Shown in pieces: positions 23,823 to 32,768 of a stretch of 64,000 nucleotides of DNA. The DNA comes from Streptomyces sp. A2-16 (lineage in GTDB: Bacteria; Actinomycetota; Actinomycetes; Streptomycetales; Streptomycetaceae). The stretch's first letter is position 1. Every line of letters begins with the position of its first letter. The stretch is from positions 8,432,001-8,496,000 of the forward strand of contig NZ_CP063808.1 of the NCBI RefSeq assembly GCF_018128905.1. The letters are read 5' to 3'. Both the position numbers and the translations under genes were made by a program. A model generated the notes under the pieces. The model saw nothing but the letters and a program-made list of their open reading frames with translations. It ran no database searches and was not told the DNA's origin.

Positions 23823-26287
23823 GGGTGACACGCCCACGGACGCCCCGGGACGCGGGGCCATCCCAGGGCACGCGAGCGTCGGTCCCAGCCCCGGACGCGC
23901 AGCCCTCGGAGCCGACCCGGGACACGCGGGCATCGCAGCCGCCGCGGGACGCGGGGGCATCGGGGGCAGCCCCGAGCACACGGGCGTCGGAGGCGGCCCG
24001 GGACGGTCGGGCCTCGGACCCAGCCCAGGACCCGCTGCCTTCACAGCCACCCAGGGACACACAGGCATCGGGGGCAGCCCCGAGCGCGCGGCCTTCGCAA
24101 CCGCCCCAGAGCACGCGGGCCTCGAACCCAGCCCGGGACGCACAGGCATCGGACCCAGCCCGGGACCGGCGGGTTTCGCAGCCGCCCCGGGACGCGCAGG
24201 CATCGGGGGCACCCCCGGCCACGCGGGCTGCACAGCCACCTCAGCGCACGCGGGCGTCGGACCTCGCCCCGGACACACAGCTTTCGAGCCCCGCCCAGGA
24301 CCCGCAGCCTTCGCAACCACCCCAGAACACGCGGGCCTCGAATCCAGCCCGATACGCGCAGGCCTCGCACCCAGCCCAGGACCCGCGAGCTTCGCAGCCG
24401 CCCCGGAACACGCAGGCATCGGGGGCAACCCCGGGGGCCCGTACGACCGTAGAGCCCACTGCGCCGAGCGCCGCCGGCCCCCCTCGTGGGACCGGTCGGG
24501 AGTCGGCCCGCGGGACCTCCCAGGGACCGGCCCACGGATCCTCCTGGGAACCAGCCGACGTGACCGCCCAAGCACCGCCTGCGCCGACCGGCCGCACCGT
24601 TCGAGGTGTCGGGTCCGCTCGTCCGTCCGCCGCCGGCCCCGCCCCGTCCTCCGTGCTCGCCCCCGTTCCCCCCGCCCGCTCCGCCGAGACCGGCCCGCTC
24701 GCCGGGCAGGACACCGAGCTCGCCCCCGTCTCACGCGGGTTCCTCGCCAAGGCCACGCTCGTCACCGCCGTGCTGTCCATCGCCGGTGCGTTGCTCGGAC
24801 TGGTCCGGGACCAGGCGCTGGCCCGGCTGTTCGGGGCGGGGAGCGAGACCGACGCGTTTCTCGTCGCGTGGACCGTCCCGGAGTTCGCCTCGACGCTGCT
24901 GATCGAGGACGGGCTGGCGTTCGCGCTGATCCCGGCGTTCAGTCTGGCACTGGCCCGGCGGGCCCAGGGCGCCCCCGGCGACCCGGTCCGCTCGCTGGTC
25001 GCGAGCACCCTGCCCCGGCTGTCGCTCGCCTTCGTCGCAGTGTCCGCGCTGATCGTCGCCACCGCCCCCTACCTCGTGGCGGCACTCGCTCCCGGCCTGC
25101 CCGACCCCGCGCTCGCCGTCGACTGCACACGCCTGACCGCCCTGTGCGTACTGGGCTTCGGGTTCACCGGCTACTGCAGCGCGGCCCTGCGCGCCCACCG
25201 CCGGTTCCTGGCGCCGGCGGCGATCTACGTGGCGTACAACACCGGCATCATCACGGCGATGTTCGTCCTCGGCGGGCACTGGGGCGTGCGATCGGCGGCG
25301 ATCGGGGTCGCGGTGGGCAGCGGACTGATGGTCCTCATTCAACTGCCCTCTTTCGTGAGGCAGTTGTGTCGCAAGCGGGTGACCCGGACGGAGCCCGTGG
25401 CCAGCACCGAGCGGGCGGTGACCGCCGCCCTCGTCGCGACCGTCCTGCTCTTCGCGCTGTGCCGCCAGTCCCAGGTCCTCATCGAGCGCTTCCTCGCCTC
25501 GACCCTCCCCGCCGGCGCCATCTCGCACCTGAACTACGCGCAGAAGGTCGCCCAGATCCCGATGACGCTGTCGCTGATGCTGTGCACGGTCACCTTCCCG
25601 GTGGTCGCCCGCGCCCTCGCCGACGGGGACGTCGAGCGAGCCCGCAACCGGGTCGAACGGGACCTGGCGCTCGCGGCCTGCATGGTGCTGCTCGGCGCCG
25701 CCACGGTGATCGCGTGCGCCCCGCAGATCATCGAACTCCTCTTCCAGCGGGGCGCGTTCACCGCCCGGGACACGGCGGCCACGGCGGACGTGATGCGGGT
25801 GTACGCCCTCGGACTGCTCGGCCAGACCATGACCGGCTGCCTGGTCCGCTCGTACTTCTCGGCGGGCCGGCCCAGCTGGTACCCGGTCGCCGCGATGGCC
25901 GCCGGGATCGTCGTGACCTCCTGGGTCGGCGCCTGGACCGTGGCCCCCTGGGGCGTCCTCGGCATCGCCGCCGCCAACGCCTGCGGCATCACCGTCACGG
26001 CCGCCCTGCTGCTCGCCGGGATGCGCCGCCGCAGCGTCCCGATCCGCACCCGGCCGGTGCTGGCCGAGCTGAGCAGACCGCTACGGGCGGCGGCGGTCGC
26101 GACCCTGGCGGGCGCCTGTGCCGCGAGCATCGCAGAAGCCCCCCTGACCGGCCTGGTCATCGGCGCGACGACCGTCCTCATCGTCTTCTGCCTGCTCGCC
26201 CGGGCTCTCGGCTCCCAGGGCTTCGCCCCCGTCCTCCAGTCCGTCCGCTCCGTCACACGAAGGCTCGCTCATGGCCGCACCCATTGA
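23819..26287 (+). CDS. MurJ/MviN-like lipid-linked oligosaccharide flippase with long disordered N-terminus
   Basis: An 822-residue protein, about 300 residues longer than ordinary MurJ. Residues 1 to about 300 are low-complexity and Pro/Ala/Ser/Arg-rich with imperfect repeats (RDAQASG, SQPPRD, ARASNPAR types). From about 303 (GFLAKATLVTAVLSIAGALLG) comes a 14-helix MOP-superfamily flippase with VRDQALARLFGAG and ALIPAFSLALARR. In this operon it probably moves the polysaccharide repeat unit across the membrane, replacing a Wzx. The N-terminus faces the cytoplasm. An internal start nearer 24700 is possible but the ATGA overlap supports 23819. Confidence 0.85.
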   Translation: MRVTRPRTPRDAGPSQGTRASVPAPDAQPSEPTRDTRASQPPRDAGASGAAPSTRASEAARDGRASDPAQDPLPSQPPRDTQASGAAPSARPSQPPQSTRASNPARDAQASDPARDRRVSQPPRDAQASGAPPATRAAQPPQRTRASDLAPDTQLSSPAQDPQPSQPPQNTRASNPARYAQASHPAQDPRASQPPRNTQASGATPGARTTVEPTAPSAAGPPRGTGRESARGTSQGPAHGSSWEPADVTAQAPPAPTGRTVRGVGSARPSAAGPAPSSVLAPVPPARSAETGPLAGQDTELAPVSRGFLAKATLVTAVLSIAGALLGLVRDQALARLFGAGSETDAFLVAWTVPEFASTLLIEDGLAFALIPAFSLALARRAQGAPGDPVRSLVASTLPRLSLAFVAVSALIVATAPYLVAALAPGLPDPALAVDCTRLTALCVLGFGFTGYCSAALRAHRRFLAPAAIYVAYNTGIITAMFVLGGHWGVRSAAIGVAVGSGLMVLIQLPSFVRQLCRKRVTRTEPVASTERAVTAALVATVLLFALCRQSQVLIERFLASTLPAGAISHLNYAQKVAQIPMTLSLMLCTVTFPVVARALADGDVERARNRVERDLALAACMVLLGAATVIACAPQIIELLFQRGAFTARDTAATADVMRVYALGLLGQTMTGCLVRSYFSAGRPSWYPVAAMAAGIVVTSWVGAWTVAPWGVLGIAAANACGITVTAALLLAGMRRRSVPIRTRPVLAELSRPLRAAAVATLAGACAASIAEAPLTGLVIGATTVLIVFCLLARALGSQGFAPVLQSVRSVTRRLAHGRTH
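23865..24440 (+). repeat. imperfect ~30-bp repeats encoding disordered tail
   Basis: Degenerate tandem units of the kind GCATCGGGGGCAGCCCCGAG and CAGCCCGGGACGCGCAGGC alternate across about 575 bases and encode the (SQPPRD/ARASNPARD)-like N-terminus of the flippase. All frames on both strands are nearly stop-free here, which creates long spurious ORFs. Confidence 0.8.
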
Positions 26288-26987
26288 ATCCACCCCGTGG
26301 ATCGCGATGTACCACTCGGTGGGCGACCGCTCCGACGACCCCTACCGCGTCACCGTCACCCCCGACCGCCTCGACGGCCAGCTGGCCTGGCTGCGCCGCC
26401 GCGGGCTGCGCGGTGTCTCCGTGTCCGACCTCCTGGCCGCGCCCAGCCGCAAGGGCCTCGTCGGGCTCACCTTCGACGACGGCTACGCCGATTTCCTCGA
26501 CCACGCCCTGCCCGCGCTGCGCAGCCACGGCTTCGGCGCCACCCTCTTCGTGCTGCCCGGTCTGCTCGGCGGCGACAACGCCTGGGATCCGCTGGGCCCG
26601 CGCAAGCCGCTGCTGAGCGCCGGCGGCATCCGCGAGGCGGCCGAGGCCGGCATCGAGATCGGCTCGCACGGGCTGACCCACGTGGACCTGACGACCGCGG
26701 ACGACGTCCTGCTCAAGTCGGAGGTCGTCGAGAGCCGGGCGGTGCTGGAGGAGCTGACCGGCGCCCCCGTCGAGGGCTTCTGCTACCCGTACGGCAGTCT
26801 CGACCGACGCGCCGTCGACACCGTCCGGGACGCCGGGTACGCCTACGCCTGCGCCATCGACCCCGGCTCGATCGACAGCCCGCTCGCGCTCCCCCGCGTC
26901 CACATCGGGCAGAGCGACACCGCCGTACGCCTCTTTCTCAAGTACCGGCTGCACCGGCTGCGCCGCCGTCCGGTGGAGGGGATCTGA
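26271..26987 (+). CDS. polysaccharide deacetylase (NodB/CE4-like)
   Basis: A 238-residue protein overlapping the flippase gene by 17 bases. NodB motifs are visible: LTFDDGYADF (metal-binding DD, about 65), GSHGLTHVDL (histidines, about 128) and GFCYPYGSLD. CE4 enzymes remove N- or O-acetyl groups from polysaccharides. No signal peptide is obvious, so it may act on cytoplasmic intermediates or be exported another way. The context points to modifying the operon's own polymer. Confidence 0.87.
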   Translation: MAAPIESTPWIAMYHSVGDRSDDPYRVTVTPDRLDGQLAWLRRRGLRGVSVSDLLAAPSRKGLVGLTFDDGYADFLDHALPALRSHGFGATLFVLPGLLGGDNAWDPLGPRKPLLSAGGIREAAEAGIEIGSHGLTHVDLTTADDVLLKSEVVESRAVLEELTGAPVEGFCYPYGSLDRRAVDTVRDAGYAYACAIDPGSIDSPLALPRVHIGQSDTAVRLFLKYRLHRLRRRPVEGI

Positions 26988-26988
26988 G

Positions 26989-28143
26989 GTGAGGGCCCTC
27001 CATGTCATCACCGGCCTCGGCGTCGGCGGTGCCGAGCAGCAACTGCGGCTGCTGCTCAGGCATCTCCCGGTCGACTGCGAGGTCGTGACGCTGACCAACC
27101 CGGGCGCGGTCGCCGACGGGCTGGTCGCCGACGGCGTACGGGTGACGCACCTCGGGATGGCCGGGAACCGGGACCTGGGCGCCCTGCCCCGGCTGGTCCG
27201 GCACATCAGGTCCGGCGGCTACGACCTGGTGCACACCCACCTCTACCGGGCCTGCGTCTACGGCCGTCTCGCCGCGCGTCTCGCGGGGGTCCGCGCGATC
27301 GTGGCCACCGAGCACTCCCTCGGCGACTCGCAGATGGAGGGCCGCAGGCTCACCGAGGGGGTGCGCGGGCTCTACCTGGCCAGCGAGCGCCTGGGCCGGG
27401 CCACGGTCGCCGTCTCCCCCACGGTCGCCGCCCGCCTGCGGCGCTGGGGTGTGCCGGAGCCCCGGATCGAGGTCGTCCCGAACGGGATCGACCTGGACCG
27501 GTTCCGCTTCGACCCGGCGCGACGGCTGCTCACCCGGCAGCGGCTCGGCCTGCCCGAGACGGCGTACGTCATCGGCGGCATCGGGCGCCTCCACCCGGGC
27601 AAGCGGTTCGACGTCCTGATCCGCGCCCTGGCCCAACTCCCCGACATCTGCCATCTGCTGCTGGTCGGCGGGGGTCCCGAGGAGTACGTCCTCCGGCGCA
27701 CCGCGCACGAGGCGGGCGTCGCCGACCGGGTCCTGTTCACCGGTGAACGTCCCTACGACGCGGGCGGCTCCCACGGATCCGATCTGCCCTCCCTGACCTC
27801 CGCGATGGACCTGTTCGCCTCCCCCTCCCCCGAGGAGGCGTTCGGGCTCGCGGCCGTCGAGGCGCTGGCGGCCGGGCTGCCCGTGCTCTACGCGTCCTGC
27901 CCGGCGATCGAGGACCTCCCGTCGCGCGCGAGCGGCGCCGCCCGTCAAGTGCCGTGCGACATCGACGCGTTTGCCCGCGCCATCGCGGCCGCCCGCACCC
28001 GCGGCTGCGGCCCGCGCACCGCGCCCGACGCCGCCCACCACTACAGCATCACCCGCAGTGCCGCCCAGCTGATGGACGTGTACGCGGCCGCCGTGGCCGC
28101 CCCTTCCGTGTCCCCGTCACCCCAGGGAGCAAGTTCCCCATGA
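26989..28143 (+). CDS. GT4-family glycosyltransferase
   Basis: A 384-residue enzyme starting GTG one base after the deacetylase stop. It has RALHVITGLGVGGAEQQLRLL at the N-terminus, VVPNGIDLDRFRF and IGRLHPGKRFDVLIRAL in the hinge, and ASPSPEEAFGLAAVEALAAGLPV at the nucleotide-sugar site. It probably adds a second or later sugar of the repeat unit. Its stop overlaps the next ATG (ATGA). Confidence 0.88.
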   Translation: MRALHVITGLGVGGAEQQLRLLLRHLPVDCEVVTLTNPGAVADGLVADGVRVTHLGMAGNRDLGALPRLVRHIRSGGYDLVHTHLYRACVYGRLAARLAGVRAIVATEHSLGDSQMEGRRLTEGVRGLYLASERLGRATVAVSPTVAARLRRWGVPEPRIEVVPNGIDLDRFRFDPARRLLTRQRLGLPETAYVIGGIGRLHPGKRFDVLIRALAQLPDICHLLLVGGGPEEYVLRRTAHEAGVADRVLFTGERPYDAGGSHGSDLPSLTSAMDLFASPSPEEAFGLAAVEALAAGLPVLYASCPAIEDLPSRASGAARQVPCDIDAFARAIAAARTRGCGPRTAPDAAHHYSITRSAAQLMDVYAAAVAAPSVSPSPQGASSP

Positions 28144-28802
28144 CCTCCGTAACCGAAGACAGCCCCCGCCGCCCCTCCCCGCTGGCCCGCGCCAAGGCCC
28201 TTCCGCCCTGGTCCCTGATCGCGGCCGGCGTCCTCGCCGGCGGGCTGCTCGGCGGGGTGTACGGCCTGGCCCAGCCGCCCGCCTACACGGCCACGGCCTA
28301 TGTCGTCGCCGTCCCGACCGAGAAGTCCGACTCGGCGTCCGCGCTCGGTTTCGCGCAGGCCTACGGCCGGGTCGCCACGCAGGTCGCGGTGCTCGGGGAC
28401 GCCCAGGTGTGGGCCGGCGTGCCGGTTCGGACGCTCAAGTCCAGTGTGCAGACGGCGACGTCGCCGGACGCGCCGATGGTCTCGATCACGGCCACGTCCT
28501 CGCGCCCGGATCTGGCAGCCGACATGGCCAACGCGGTCTCGCGCGCCCTGACCCGACACGCGAACGACACCAAGAGCGCCACCAACGTCGAGCTCCAGCA
28601 GTTCGCCCGCGCCACCAAACCCACCGAGCCGTCCTCCGCCTCCCCCGCGGTGACGGGCCTGGTGGGGGCGAGCGCTGGCGGGCTGCTCGGCGGCCTTGTG
28701 CTGCTGGCCCGGCCGCGACGGTCCGGTGCGGACCGGGACGGGGGCCGTCCGGCGTCAGTGCCCGCGCCCGCCGCGGCCGCCGAAGCCCACGGCCAGCTGT
28801 GA
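28140..28802 (+). CDS. Wzz/polysaccharide copolymerase-like membrane protein
   Basis: A 220-residue protein with transmembrane helices near residues 24-45 (SLIAAGVLAGGLLGGVYG) and 165-190 (AVTGLVGASAGGLLGGLVLL), flanking an external domain with YTATAYVVAVPTEK and VQTATSPDAPMVSITATS. This two-helix layout matches the Wzz/CapA chain-length proteins. No Walker motif or tyrosine-rich BY-kinase tail is present. It is coupled on both sides by four-base overlaps. It likely controls polymer length. Confidence 0.8.
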   Translation: MTSVTEDSPRRPSPLARAKALPPWSLIAAGVLAGGLLGGVYGLAQPPAYTATAYVVAVPTEKSDSASALGFAQAYGRVATQVAVLGDAQVWAGVPVRTLKSSVQTATSPDAPMVSITATSSRPDLAADMANAVSRALTRHANDTKSATNVELQQFARATKPTEPSSASPAVTGLVGASAGGLLGGLVLLARPRRSGADRDGGRPASVPAPAAAAEAHGQL

Positions 28803-29911
28803 CGTACACGACCGACCTCGTCACCGACGAGCGGGCCTTCGCCGAACTGGGCCCGGAGTGGGCCGGGTTGTACCGCAGGTGCGAGGCCGCGACCCCGTTC
28901 CAGAGCCACGCCTGGCTGCACTCCTGGTGGCTGTCGTACGGCAGGCCCGGCCGGCTCAGGCTGGTGCTGGTCCGGCACGAGGGCGAGCTGGTCGCCGCGG
29001 CCCCGCTGATGCGGGTGGGCCGCCCGGTGCCGTCCCTCGTGCCCCTGGGCGGCGCGATCTCCGACTACGGCGACGTGCTGCTGGACGACGCCTGCGACGA
29101 GGAGGCGGTGGCCGCGCTCACCGGGGGCCTGGCCCGGGCCGCCCGCACCGCGCTGGTCGACTTCCGCGAGGTGCGCCCGGGCGGCGCGGCCGAGCGGATC
29201 TACGACCACTGGAGCGGGCCCCGGCGCCGGGTCGGCGACTCGGTGTGCCTGGAGCTGCCCGCCGTACCGATGGACGAGCTGGTTGCCCGGCTGCCGTCCA
29301 CCAAGGCCCAGCAGCGGGTGCGCGCCAAGCTGCGCAAGCTGGCCGCGCTCGGCGTCGAGCGTCATGTCGTACGGCCGGACGAGGTGGACTCGGCGCTGCG
29401 GCGGCTCATCGAGCTGCATCAACTGCAGTGGCAGGGGCGGAAGGTGACGTCGGAGCATCTGCGGCCGCGGTTCTGCGACCACCTGGTGCGCTCGGTCGGG
29501 CCGATGGTGCGGTCCGGGGACGCGGTGGTCACCGAGTTCCGGCTGGACGACGACGTGGTGGCCGTGGATCTGACGCTGCTGTCGCGGCGACTGGCGGGCG
29601 GCTATCTGTACGGCGCCCATCCGCGGCTGCGGGAGCGCAAGGCGGACGTGGCGGTGATGCTGCTCGACGCGTGCGCCGAGCACACCCGCGAGGCCGGTCC
29701 GGGCACGCTGAGCCTGCTGCGCGGCAACGAGCCGTACAAGCACCACTGGCGGCCCGAACCCGTCCTGAACCAGCGGCTGTTGCTGGCCCGGAAGCGCACC
29801 GCCCCGCTGCTGGGCGCGGTCGTCTGTGACGTGGCCGCGCGGCGGCGGGGCAAGGAACTGCTGCTGCGCTGGAAGGAGCGGAGGGAGCGTGCCGGTGGCG
29901 GCAGGTCCTGA
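28799..29911 (+). CDS. GNAT/FemAB-fold protein (BcsL/CelD-like)
   Basis: A 370-residue soluble protein from a GTG overlapping the previous stop. The sequence AATPFQSHAWLHSWWLSYGRPG near residue 35 and the C-terminal GTLSLLRGNEPYKHHWRP are typical of the Acetyltransf_6 proteins found in exopolysaccharide clusters. They may acylate sugars or attach amino acids. The operon's terminator stem begins inside its last codons. Confidence 0.82.
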   Translation: MTYTTDLVTDERAFAELGPEWAGLYRRCEAATPFQSHAWLHSWWLSYGRPGRLRLVLVRHEGELVAAAPLMRVGRPVPSLVPLGGAISDYGDVLLDDACDEEAVAALTGGLARAARTALVDFREVRPGGAAERIYDHWSGPRRRVGDSVCLELPAVPMDELVARLPSTKAQQRVRAKLRKLAALGVERHVVRPDEVDSALRRLIELHQLQWQGRKVTSEHLRPRFCDHLVRSVGPMVRSGDAVVTEFRLDDDVVAVDLTLLSRRLAGGYLYGAHPRLRERKADVAVMLLDACAEHTREAGPGTLSLLRGNEPYKHHWRPEPVLNQRLLLARKRTAPLLGAVVCDVAARRRGKELLLRWKERRERAGGGRS

Positions 29912-29930
29912 GAGGGCCTGCCGCCACCGG
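29892..29930 (+). terminator. terminator overlapping the end of the operon
   Basis: Perfect 14-bp arms CCGGTGGCGGCAGG (29892-29905) and CCTGCCGCCACCGG (29917-29930). The stop codon TGA (29909-29911) lies in the loop. It can also terminate the convergent minus-strand gene ending at 29940. Confidence 0.85.
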
Positions 29931-29939
29931 TCGCGGCGG

Positions 29940-31241
29940 CTACCGGTGGCGCGAGAACCAGTCGAAGCGCAGGCACAGCTTCCCGCCGATCCAGTACTCC
30001 ACCCACTCGCCCAGCTCCACGGGCGAGCAGTTCGGCGGGGTCGTCGGAGCGGGCGGCGTGGTGGGCGGCTTCGTCGGCTCGGTGGGCGGTGTGGTCGGTT
30101 CGGTGGGCTTGGTCGGCTCCGTGGTCGGCTCACCGGTGCGGCCGAAGAGCACCGACCGGTAGACCTCGGACGCCTTGGGGTTGTCCTCGCACTGCCACAC
30201 ACCGTGCGGGCAGTAGTCGGTCAGCGTGTTGTACAGCGGCTTGTGCTCGTCCATCCAGGCGAGCATGCGCTTCATGTACTCGGGATTGTCGCCGTTGCGG
30301 AAAAGCCCCCATTCGGGATACGAGATGGGCTTCTTGTGCGCCTTGGCGAAATCGACGTGTTCCTGGAGACCGTAGGGCTCCTTGACCTGCTGGTCGAAAG
30401 TGAGGCCCGACGGCTGGTCGTAGGAATCCATGCCGACGATGTCGACGGTGTCGTCCCCGGGATAGCACTCGGTCCACGGAACGGCGTCCCGGCCGCGGGT
30501 GGGGGTGAAGTCGAACTTGAACTTCTGGCCCGGGACCGACCGCATGGTGGTGACGATCCGGTTCCAGTACTTCTTCCAGGACGCCGGGTCCGGACCGCAG
30601 CGATGGGTGTACGTGATGCCGTTCATCTCCCAGCCGAGCACGATCACCGTGTCCGGCACCTTCAGGTCGACCAGGCGCCGGGCGAGGGTGCGGTAGTGCT
30701 CGTCGAACTGGCCGGCCGCGCCCCGGCGCAGCAGGAGACGGACCTCGGCGTCGGAGACGTGGTCCTCGTTGCGCTCCAGCATGGGGACGTTGAGGACGAA
30801 CATCCGGTCGGCGCGTTCGTTGCGCCACCCGGCCCAGGTCTCCAGGAAGTTGGGCCTGCCCTCGATGTTGCTCCAGCGGTCGCCGGGCAGATAGGTGTGG
30901 CCGACGCGCAGGTCGGCGTTGCCCAGCCAGCGGCTGAGCTCGGCCATGCGGGTCACGCCCCGGGGGCCGTAGTCGAGGTAGGCGCCGAAGGCGGGCATGG
31001 CCTCGGGCGCGACCGGCTCGACGGGTGCGACGGGCTCCACCGTCTCCACGGGTGCGACCGGTTCGACCGGCGCCACGGGCGGAACGGGTGGCACGGGCGT
31101 GACCGAGGGCGTCGGAGCGGGAGGATCTCCGACCGCCCCCACGGCGAAACCCGGACCCGACGCCAGGGCGGCCGACGCGGCCACTGTCGCCGCGATGAAC
31201 GCCAGCCGTCCGGCACGAGCCCGTCTCTGCTGTGAGTCCAT
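29940..31241 (-). CDS. secreted GH26-like glycoside hydrolase
   Basis: A 433-residue secreted protein (AGGAG five bases before ATG 31241). Signal peptide to about residue 33, then a Pro/Val/Glu-rich linker with PVAPVEPVAP repeats (about 40-82). The catalytic domain (about 85-355) contains LGWEMNG, whose E is the likely acid/base, and SYPEWGLF, whose E is the likely nucleophile, as in clan A GH26 mannanases. A Thr/Pro-rich linker leads to a C-terminal 35-residue segment with two cysteines (NCSPVELGEWVEYWIGGKLC). It probably trims or processes the polymer made by the adjacent operon. Confidence 0.82.
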   Translation of the reverse strand: MDSQQRRARAGRLAFIAATVAASAALASGPGFAVGAVGDPPAPTPSVTPVPPVPPVAPVEPVAPVETVEPVAPVEPVAPEAMPAFGAYLDYGPRGVTRMAELSRWLGNADLRVGHTYLPGDRWSNIEGRPNFLETWAGWRNERADRMFVLNVPMLERNEDHVSDAEVRLLLRRGAAGQFDEHYRTLARRLVDLKVPDTVIVLGWEMNGITYTHRCGPDPASWKKYWNRIVTTMRSVPGQKFKFDFTPTRGRDAVPWTECYPGDDTVDIVGMDSYDQPSGLTFDQQVKEPYGLQEHVDFAKAHKKPISYPEWGLFRNGDNPEYMKRMLAWMDEHKPLYNTLTDYCPHGVWQCEDNPKASEVYRSVLFGRTGEPTTEPTKPTEPTTPPTEPTKPPTTPPAPTTPPNCSPVELGEWVEYWIGGKLCLRFDWFSRHR

Positions 31242-31402
31242 TCCTGCTCCTTTCTCCACTCATGCGCTTTCCGGACAGTCCTACGACACGTCTTTTCGAC
31301 TAACTGACACTCAGTCATATCGCCATGCGTTCTGCCACCGCGCCTACGGCTTTCGAGTGCCGCGATGGACCGCACGAGTGAACCGACCCGAAGGAATAGC
31401 CC

Positions 31403-32713
31403 GTGTCGCTGTTCGACACCCGAGTCCCCGCCGTGCTGCTGCGGATCGACCGGAATCCCTTTCACCACGGCACCCTGGGTGCCGTGCGCTCGCTCGGCCG
31501 GGCCGGCGTGGACGTGCATGTGGTCGCCGACTGCGCGGGCAGTCCGGTCCGGGTCTCCCGCTTCGCCCGGCAGCTGCACCCCCCGCCGCCCCCGGGCGCG
31601 TCCCCGCGCGACATCGCCGCCGTGCTGCGCCGGGTGGCCGCCCGCGTCCCGCACCCCGCCGTGCTGATCCCCATGGACGACGCGAGCGCCGTCGCGGTGG
31701 GAGCGCTGCGCGAGGAGCTGGCCCCCTCCTATCTGCTGCCGCAGCAGCCCGCCGCGCTCTCGGAGCGGGTCGCGGACAAGGCGCAACTGGCCGAGGTGTG
31801 CGCGGCGGTGGGCGTGCCGCATCCGGTGACGCTGGTCCCGGAGAGCGCCGAGCAGGCCGCCGCGCTGGCCTGGCGGCTGGGGCTGCCGGTGGTCGCGAAG
31901 TGGAGCCGGCCCTGGCTGCTGCCGACGGACGGCGGGCTGCGCAGCACGGTGGTCGTGCGTTCCCCGCAGGAGGCGCGCGAGCTGTATCTGCGCACCGAGG
32001 AGGCGGGGAGCCGGCTGCTGCTCCAGGAGTTCCTGCCGCCGGGGCCCGACCACGACTGGTTCTTCCACGGGTACGCCGACCGCGCCGGCGTGCTGCGCGC
32101 GGGCGGCCCCGGCGTCAAGGAGCGGTCCTGGCCGCGCGGCGCCGGCCTGACCGCGGTGGGCCACTGGCGGCCCAACCCGAAGGTGCGGGCACTCGCCGAG
32201 CGGCTCGCTGGGGCGCTGGGCTACCGCGGCATCCTCGACCTCGACTTCCGGCGCTGCGGGACGACCGGCGACTACCACCTGCTGGACTTCAACCCGCGGC
32301 CCGGAGCCCAGTTCCGGCTCTTCACCGACAGCGCGGGCCTGGACGTCGTCCGCGCGCTGCACCTGGACCTGACGCACCGGGCGCTGCCGGAGGGGGTGGC
32401 GTCGGCCGGGCGGGCCTTCGTGGTGGAGAACTACGCGCCCCTGACCGCGCTGCGCCCGGCGTCCGGCGGGCGCGAGCTGGCCTGGCACGCGGCCGACGAT
32501 CGGGGGCCCGGCTGGGCGATGTGGGCGCTGTGGGGCCGCCATGTGTGCCGGCGTCTGCTCGGCAGACTGCGCCGGCTGTGCGTGCGGCGCGGGAACCGGG
32601 GAGCCGCGCGCGTGGTGCGCCAGGCGGCAGCGCCGGTGGCTTCCCTGACCGGCCTGACCCCACCGGCAGAGCCGGCCGACCTCCCCGGTGACGAGAAGGC
32701 GAGCAGTCGCTGA
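31403..32713 (+). CDS. ATP-grasp domain protein
   Basis: A 436-residue protein from GTG 31403, with GAAGGA upstream. ATP-grasp features: VADKAQLAEVCAAVGVPHP (about 125), LPVVAKWSRPW (ATP-binding lysine, about 170), LLQEFLPPGPDHDWFFHGY, and GILDLDFRR...LLDFNPRPGAQ with Mg-binding D/N residues. The family ligates carboxylates to amines or other nucleophiles using ATP. Beside a polysaccharide operon it may attach an amino acid or acyl group. The substrate is unknown. Confidence 0.85.
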   Translation: MSLFDTRVPAVLLRIDRNPFHHGTLGAVRSLGRAGVDVHVVADCAGSPVRVSRFARQLHPPPPPGASPRDIAAVLRRVAARVPHPAVLIPMDDASAVAVGALREELAPSYLLPQQPAALSERVADKAQLAEVCAAVGVPHPVTLVPESAEQAAALAWRLGLPVVAKWSRPWLLPTDGGLRSTVVVRSPQEARELYLRTEEAGSRLLLQEFLPPGPDHDWFFHGYADRAGVLRAGGPGVKERSWPRGAGLTAVGHWRPNPKVRALAERLAGALGYRGILDLDFRRCGTTGDYHLLDFNPRPGAQFRLFTDSAGLDVVRALHLDLTHRALPEGVASAGRAFVVENYAPLTALRPASGGRELAWHAADDRGPGWAMWALWGRHVCRRLLGRLRRLCVRRGNRGAARVVRQAAAPVASLTGLTPPAEPADLPGDEKASSR

Positions 32714-32726
32714 GGGGAAACACCGG

Positions 32727-32763
32727 CGCCGGGTGCCGGGCGGTCGAGGCCCGGCACCCGGCG
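32727..32763. terminator. 15-bp perfect hairpin between convergent genes
   Basis: Arms CGCCGGGTGCCGGGC (32727-32741) and GCCCGGCACCCGGCG (32749-32763), placed between the ATP-grasp gene and the long chaplin gene; suited to both strands. Confidence 0.85.
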
Positions 32764-32768
32764 ACGTA

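Noticed and set aside
23302..24734. Several long minus-strand frames over the repetitive region
   Set aside because: Produced by the stop-free GC-rich repeats; the plus-strand frame continues into a recognisable flippase and is coupled to the Wzy gene.
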